Assembly: GCA_022487055.1 (NCBI GenBank)
Contig: JAKVJJ010000015.1
Location: 1-41,667 of the forward strand
From: Oscillospiraceae bacterium
GTDB taxonomy: Bacteria; Bacillota; Clostridia; Oscillospirales; Acutalibacteraceae
Length of the DNA stretch: 41,667 bases
Reading direction: 5' to 3'
In this document: positions 40,503-41,667 of the stretch, piece after piece
Layout of the letters: the number at the start of each line of letters is the position of its first letter
Position numbering within the stretch: the first letter of the stretch is position 1
Position numbers and translations under genes: made by a program
Notes under the pieces: model-generated
Seen by the model: only the letters and a program-made list of their open reading frames with translations
Database searches by the model: none
Told to the model about the DNA's origin: nothing

Positions 40503-41667
40503 TTACAGATGGTGTTTCAGCGGCTGGTCAGTCGGACGTTTGCGCAGCGGCTTCGGCAAATACTTGGCAAGGTCAGGTCGTACTGGTGTCCGTTTCGGCT
40601 TTTCGGTGTGCATCCGGCTGCTGTGTCCGGATTTTTCCGGCAACTGCACCTTTGGCACCTGCGGCTTCTGTTTCTGCGGCAACGGCTTAGCGGGATTGTC
40701 ATTTCTGCGGCTATTCTGGACTGTCTGCTTCGGAGCCGCCTGTCTTCCCTGGCGATTCGGCTGCTTATGGTTTCGGTCTGCCGGCTGTTGTTTTTTTGCC
40801 GGATGTCTGTCCGGCCGCTGCTGCTTTTGCTGACGGCCTTCCCGGGCAGTTCTGGCAGCATGCTGACGTGCAAGCTGCTTCTCACGCTGTTCCTCTTTGC
40901 TCATGGGCACCAGCTCCTGCATGGGATACGGATGTTCCTTAATTTCCGGCACATCTTTTTTAATCAGCTTGAGGATATGCAAAAAGTCGGATTTTTCATT
41001 AATGCTGCAGAAAGAAAGTGCAATCCCGCTGTGTCCGGCGCGTGCAGTTCTGCCAATGCGGTGAACGTATGTTTCAGGCACTTCTGGAATATCATAATTG
41101 ATGACATGAGAAAGTTCCTCAATGTCAATCCCGCGTGCCGCAATATCAGTTGCCACCAACACCCGAATCTGATGATTTTTAAACTTAGAGAGCGCCGCCT
41201 GACGTGCATTCTGTGTTTTGTCCCCATGAATTGCGGCGGAAGAAATTCCCGCCCGCATCAGGTCACGAACAACCCTGTCCGCGCCGTGCTTGGTACGTGT
41301 AAAGACCAGTGCGGAGGAAATGCGCGGGTCCTGCAGCACCCAGATGAGCAGCCTGCATTTGTTGCCCTTATCCACATAGTAAACACTCTGGTCAATCTTA
41401 TCCACCGTTGTGGCAGGCGGCGTAATGCTGATTTTCACCGGGTCATTCAAAATACTGCTGACCAGCGAACGAATTTCTTTTGGCAATGTCGCACTGAACA
41501 TCAGGTTTTGGCGTTTCTCCGGCAGTTGTCCAATCACACGCTTGACATCATGGATAAAGCCCATATCGAGCATCCGGTCAGCTTCATCCAGCACAAAGGT
41601 TTCCACCTGTGACAAATCAATATAACCCTGTCCGGCAAGGTCATTGAGCCGCCCCGGAGTTGCAACC
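40503..41667 (-). CDS. DEAD-box RNA helicase (RhlE-like), 5' end outside window
   Basis: The frame is open to the right edge, giving about 388 C-terminal residues. From the edge they show VATPGRL (motif Ib), VLDEADRMLDMGF (motif II), FSATLP (motif III), then LVFTRTKHG, VLVATDIAARGIDI (motif V) and YVHRIGRTARAG (motif VI). The last 150 residues are a low-complexity basic tail rich in Gln, Pro, Lys and Arg, as in RhlE/CshA-type helicases that bind structured RNA. It should remodel rRNA or mRNA. The hydrolase gene begins 25 nt downstream without a visible terminator, so the helicase may share a transcript with the acyl-transfer and exporter genes. Confidence 0.93.
   Translation of the reverse strand, partial: VATPGRLNDLAGQGYIDLSQVETFVLDEADRMLDMGFIHDVKRVIGQLPEKRQNLMFSATLPKEIRSLVSSILNDPVKISITPPATTVDKIDQSVYYVDKGNKCRLLIWVLQDPRISSALVFTRTKHGADRVVRDLMRAGISSAAIHGDKTQNARQAALSKFKNHQIRVLVATDIAARGIDIEELSHVINYDIPEVPETYVHRIGRTARAGHSGIALSFCSINEKSDFLHILKLIKKDVPEIKEHPYPMQELVPMSKEEQREKQLARQHAARTAREGRQQKQQRPDRHPAKKQQPADRNHKQPNRQGRQAAPKQTVQNSRRNDNPAKPLPQKQKPQVPKVQLPEKSGHSSRMHTEKPKRTPVRPDLAKYLPKPLRKRPTDQPLKHHL

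Noticed and set aside
1-41667. CRISPR arrays, prophage, transposons or a known defence system
   Set aside because: No regularly spaced repeats, integrase, transposase, capsid or toxin-antitoxin genes could be recognised.

Overview
The window comes from a Gram-positive, low-to-mid GC Clostridia chromosome. The evidence is Firmicutes-type promoters and strong AGGAGG-like ribosome sites with frequent GTG/TTG starts, a ClpE-type Clp ATPase, DegV, an EcfA1-EcfA2-EcfT module, a YjfB-type protein, a short DtxR-type regulator and a single-chain PurL. The overall style suggests the Oscillospirales/Ruminococcaceae side of Clostridia. That placement is inference, not something the sequence proves. There is no phage, insertion sequence, CRISPR array or plasmid signature; most of the window is core chromosome with a few accessory inserts.

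Layout, left to right. 1-6 kb: a secreted 5'-nucleotidase-type phosphatase (cut by the left edge), a small YjfB-like protein, a KDPG aldolase fused to a VOC-like domain, and a two-gene signalling unit (REC-degenerate GGDEF-EAL-PAS protein plus an HPt protein). 6-11.6 kb, minus strand: purL translationally overlapping alr, and a fluoride channel gene crcB. 11.7-19.5 kb: a radical SAM enzyme, a DtxR-family and a LacI-family regulator sharing a divergent control region, four tRNA genes (Gly, Arg, His, Gln) in one unit, a MATE exporter, a second radical-SAM-like protein that has lost its cluster-binding cysteines, and a DegV protein. 19.6-32.7 kb, nearly all minus strand: clpE, and a long housekeeping run ruvC-ruvA-ruvB, glmM, a methyltransferase, ecfA1-ecfA2-ecfT, truA, a DUF5711-like protein, cvpA and a PgsA-like phosphatidyltransferase. 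32.9-36.1 kb, plus strand: a two-domain PPK2 polyphosphate kinase and an isolated glycosyltransferase-like gene behind a perfect consensus promoter. 36.2-41.7 kb, minus strand: one probable operon of a DEAD-box helicase (cut by the right edge), an HSL-type esterase, a condensation-fold acyltransferase, a zinc-ribbon membrane protein and a two-part threonine/serine-exporter-like pair.

The most interesting items are: the pair of collinear radical SAM paralogues, one intact and one with a 16-residue deletion removing the CxxxCxxC loop; an MntR-box-like palindrome in front of the intact enzyme, next to a DtxR-family gene; stacked operator-like palindromes between the DtxR and LacI genes; the esterase/acyltransferase/zinc-ribbon membrane trio, which may be an undescribed acyl-transfer module; the AT-rich orphan glycosyltransferase; and a possible dispersed repeat just upstream of it.
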